Source: Nonlabens sp. (GTDB lineage Bacteria > Bacteroidota > Bacteroidia > Flavobacteriales > Flavobacteriaceae). Taken from it: a DNA stretch of 8,406 nucleotides. The stretch lies in contig JALZUY010000171.1 in assembly GCA_023301395.1 (NCBI GenBank), positions 1-8,406 of the forward strand, written 5' to 3'. Positions 6,734-8,406 of this stretch are shown in pieces (position 1 is the first letter of the stretch; each line of letters begins with the position of its first letter). The notes under the pieces were generated by a model. That model made no database searches. It was not told where the DNA came from and saw nothing but the letters and a program-made list of their open reading frames with translations. A program made the position numbers and the translations under genes.

Positions 6734-7516
6734 CTATTGCATTGATTCTCCACCATCAACTTTAATAATATTTCCAGTAATCCATTGGGATTCTGGGCGA
6801 GCTAATAAATAGACCGCATTTGCAACATCTTCGGGTAAAGTTAATCTCTTGTTTGGGTTACGTTTTTTATTGATGGCTATCAATTTTTCATAACCAGGAA
6901 TACGTTGTAAACTACTGGTATCAGTAACGCCAGCTTGTATACAATTTGCTGTGATTTGTTCACTTGCAAACTCTAGCGCGATACTGCGCGTAATGGATTC
7001 TAGTGTTGCTTTTGCTGCACTTACAGCAGCATAACCTTTCATAGGTTTAGTGCTTCCTTCACTAGTAAAGCTTATAATTCTTGCCGGTTTTGTAAATAGC
7101 TGCTCTTGTTGCAGTTGAGAAACCCAACTATAAAGGCTTATTCCCATAGAATGAACCGTTTGTTGAAAATCACCTGTTGTGAGTACGTTATCGCCTGTAA
7201 TAGGCTTTAAATTGCCTTTTGAAATACTATGAAGTAGTAAGCTTACTTTTTTATTTTTAAGAAAAGAATTAATTTCAGTAAGTGCATCAGTAATTTTATC
7301 TTCTCGTGCAGCATCCATATTAAGTGCTAGCAATTCAATTCCTTGGCTTTTTAGTTTTTTGAAATCGGCATTAATTTGTGTGGCTTGTAATCGTGAGGCT
7401 CGATATAGAATTATAAGATTCATTCCATGCTGTGCTAGTTTCAAAGCACTGGCATATCCTAGACCACTACTACCGCCTAAAATAATTCCATATTGATTTT
7501 CTAAATCTTTTACCAT
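6734..7516 (-). CDS. SDR-family enoyl-ACP reductase, FabL-like
   Basis: A 260-residue short-chain dehydrogenase. The nucleotide-binding loop GGSSGLG is at 14-20, and the C-terminus ITGNIIKVDGGESM is the usual SDR end. The active site departs from classical ketoreductases: before the catalytic Lys169 in SAAKATLESITR the YxxxK position holds Val165, and the tyrosine is Tyr162, giving Y-x6-K as in enoyl-ACP reductases FabI and FabL. The later stretch around PGYEKLIAINKKRNPNKR resembles the substrate loop of Bacillus FabL. I therefore call it an enoyl reductase that saturates the chain after the dehydratase, not a FabG ketoreductase. Its ATG overlaps the type III PKS stop by 7 bases (ATGGTAA), so the two are translationally coupled. 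A specialised SDR acting on the PKS product is the main alternative. Confidence 0.75.
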   Translation of the reverse strand: MVKDLENQYGIILGGSSGLGYASALKLAQHGMNLIILYRASRLQATQINADFKKLKSQGIELLALNMDAAREDKITDALTEINSFLKNKKVSLLLHSISKGNLKPITGDNVLTTGDFQQTVHSMGISLYSWVSQLQQEQLFTKPARIISFTSEGSTKPMKGYAAVSAAKATLESITRSIALEFASEQITANCIQAGVTDTSSLQRIPGYEKLIAINKKRNPNKRLTLPEDVANAVYLLARPESQWITGNIIKVDGGESMQ

Positions 7517-8406
7517 TCTAGTAATATACGTTGTGCTGTAAATCCAGGACCAAAACTAAGCATCAATCCTTTTTCTCCCTTTTGAGGTTTTTGATCCATA
7601 AAACGCTCGAGAACAAACAATACCGTAGCACTACTCATATTTCCATACAATCGTAATACTTCTTTAGTGTCATTTATATTTTTACCTAAACCAGCAAAAA
7701 GCTCTTCAACCGTTTGAACAATCTTCTTCCCACCTGGATGGAAAATCAAATGATCTACATCTTCAATAGTTAAACCTTGTTTCTCTAAAAACGGATGAAT
7801 AATCGCAGGGAAATGTTTTGCAATTGTTTCAGGTACCGCTTTATCTAGTACCATTTGCAAACCACTATTCACAAGATCAAATCCCATCATGTGTGTTGCA
7901 TCTGGGAAATGATACATTTCATGAGCTTTTAAAACGGGACCATTATCATCTTTATGAGAAGAAAGTAATACACAAGCACATCCATCGCCAAAAATCGCCG
8001 CACTCACCATGTTTGCCATGGAATAATCTTCTAATTGAAAAGTAGCTGTAGGAGCTTCTATGGCTATTACCGCTGCTCGTTTATCAGGATTTGCGGTTAA
8101 AAATTGTTGTGCATAAATTAATCCAGATACTCCAGCCACACAACCCATTTCTGTAACTGGTAATCTATAAATATCTTGACGCATTCCCATGCTATTGATT
8201 AAATAAGCGTCAATCGACGGAATCATAATACCGGTACAACTTACTGTAATAATATAATCAAGGTCTGTTGCCAACCATTTTGATTTATCGAGTGCTTTTT
8301 GAACTGCTTTTTCAGCTAGTGGAACGACTTCTCTTTTATAAATAGCATTACGATCTTGGAAAGATGTCTTTGTAAATACCTCGATTGGATCCATAATAGA
8401 ATAACG
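7510..8406 (-). CDS. Type III polyketide synthase, N-terminus outside window
   Basis: Type III PKSs are homodimers that extend an acyl starter with malonyl-CoA and cyclise it. About 298 residues are visible and the frame is open to the right edge; the ATG at 8394 is internal, because the residues before it (RYSI) continue into the family motif RYSIMDPxEVF. Roughly 55-100 N-terminal residues are missing. Numbering from that Met, the triad is Cys85 (TEMGCVAGVSG), His219 (LIFHPGGKKIV) and Asn252 (RLYGNMSSATVLF). The His-Asn spacing of 33 equals that of chalcone synthase and the Cys-His spacing is close (134 against 139). SFGPGF near the end is the GFGPG loop. HPGG and GNMSS separate it from KAS III. 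The downstream reductase overlaps its stop codon. With a dedicated ACP, KS, DH and ER nearby, a fatty-acyl starter and an alkylpyrone or alkylresorcinol-like product are inferred, not shown. Confidence 0.92.
   Translation of the reverse strand, partial: RYSIMDPIEVFTKTSFQDRNAIYKREVVPLAEKAVQKALDKSKWLATDLDYIITVSCTGIMIPSIDAYLINSMGMRQDIYRLPVTEMGCVAGVSGLIYAQQFLTANPDKRAAVIAIEAPTATFQLEDYSMANMVSAAIFGDGCACVLLSSHKDDNGPVLKAHEMYHFPDATHMMGFDLVNSGLQMVLDKAVPETIAKHFPAIIHPFLEKQGLTIEDVDHLIFHPGGKKIVQTVEELFAGLGKNINDTKEVLRLYGNMSSATVLFVLERFMDQKPQKGEKGLMLSFGPGFTAQRILLEW

Noticed and set aside
7818..8045. Plus-strand open frame opposite the PKS gene.
   Set aside because: Antisense to catalytic-core coding sequence, with no recognisable features.
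7510..8394. Start of the type III PKS at the ATG at 8394.
   Set aside because: The frame stays open to the edge with RYSI before the Met, matching an internal family motif, and the length would be about 60-100 residues short.
2286..8406. Flexirubin or aryl polyene/dialkylresorcinol (DarA/DarB) cluster.
   Set aside because: The PKS has HPGG, GNMSS and GPG-loop features of true type III PKSs rather than DarB, and no DarA, ammonia-lyase, or paired KS/CLF genes are seen. Genes beyond the edges cannot be judged.
1..8406. CRISPR arrays, tRNA or rRNA genes, insertion sequences.
   Set aside because: No spaced direct repeats, cloverleaf sequences, rRNA segments or transposase-like frames were seen on either strand.

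Overview
The window looks like chromosomal DNA from a marine-type member of the Bacteroidetes, most likely a Flavobacteriaceae. The evidence is a strongly AT-rich composition, weak or absent Shine-Dalgarno sequences, a promoter of the Bacteroidetes type (TTTG-N17-TAAATTTG), a large secreted multidomain adhesin-like protein, and an Omp85 barrel paired with a DUF547 lipoprotein. This placement comes from family resemblance and composition, not from a marker gene.

Layout. Positions 1-1738 (minus) carry the N-terminal part of a large secreted protein: signal peptide, carbohydrate-binding-like domain, Ig/FnIII-like region, FnIII domain and a duplicated beta-rich module. Its reading frame is broken near 1160 and it runs off the left edge. 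Positions 1739-1946 are AT-rich and gene-free, with nested inverted repeats. Positions 1947-2221 (plus) hold a decayed gene for a short HPF/RaiA-type ribosome hibernation factor. Positions 2286-3850 (minus) encode an acyl carrier protein and a ketosynthase II. Positions 4031-6219 (plus) encode a single-POTRA Omp85-family barrel and a DUF547 lipoprotein behind a recognisable promoter. Positions 6237-8406 (minus) encode a FabZ-like dehydratase, a FabL-like enoyl reductase and a type III polyketide synthase that is cut by the right edge.

How the genes fit together. The five minus-strand enzymes form a dedicated type II fatty acid-like system (ACP, KS, DH, ER) next to a type III PKS. The natural inference is that the discrete enzymes build a custom acyl chain on the ACP and the type III PKS takes it as starter, giving an alkyl-pyrone, alkyl-resorcinol or similar phenolic lipid. 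No ketoreductase, acyltransferase or tailoring enzyme lies inside the window, so a housekeeping FabG, or genes beyond the right edge, would have to supply those steps. The set is split by the oppositely oriented Omp85-DUF547 pair. That pair may be an unrelated insertion, or it may serve the same pathway at the outer membrane.

The most unusual observations are the split type III PKS/type II FAS cluster, an SDR whose active site reads as an enoyl reductase rather than a ketoreductase, and two adjacent damaged genes at the left end.
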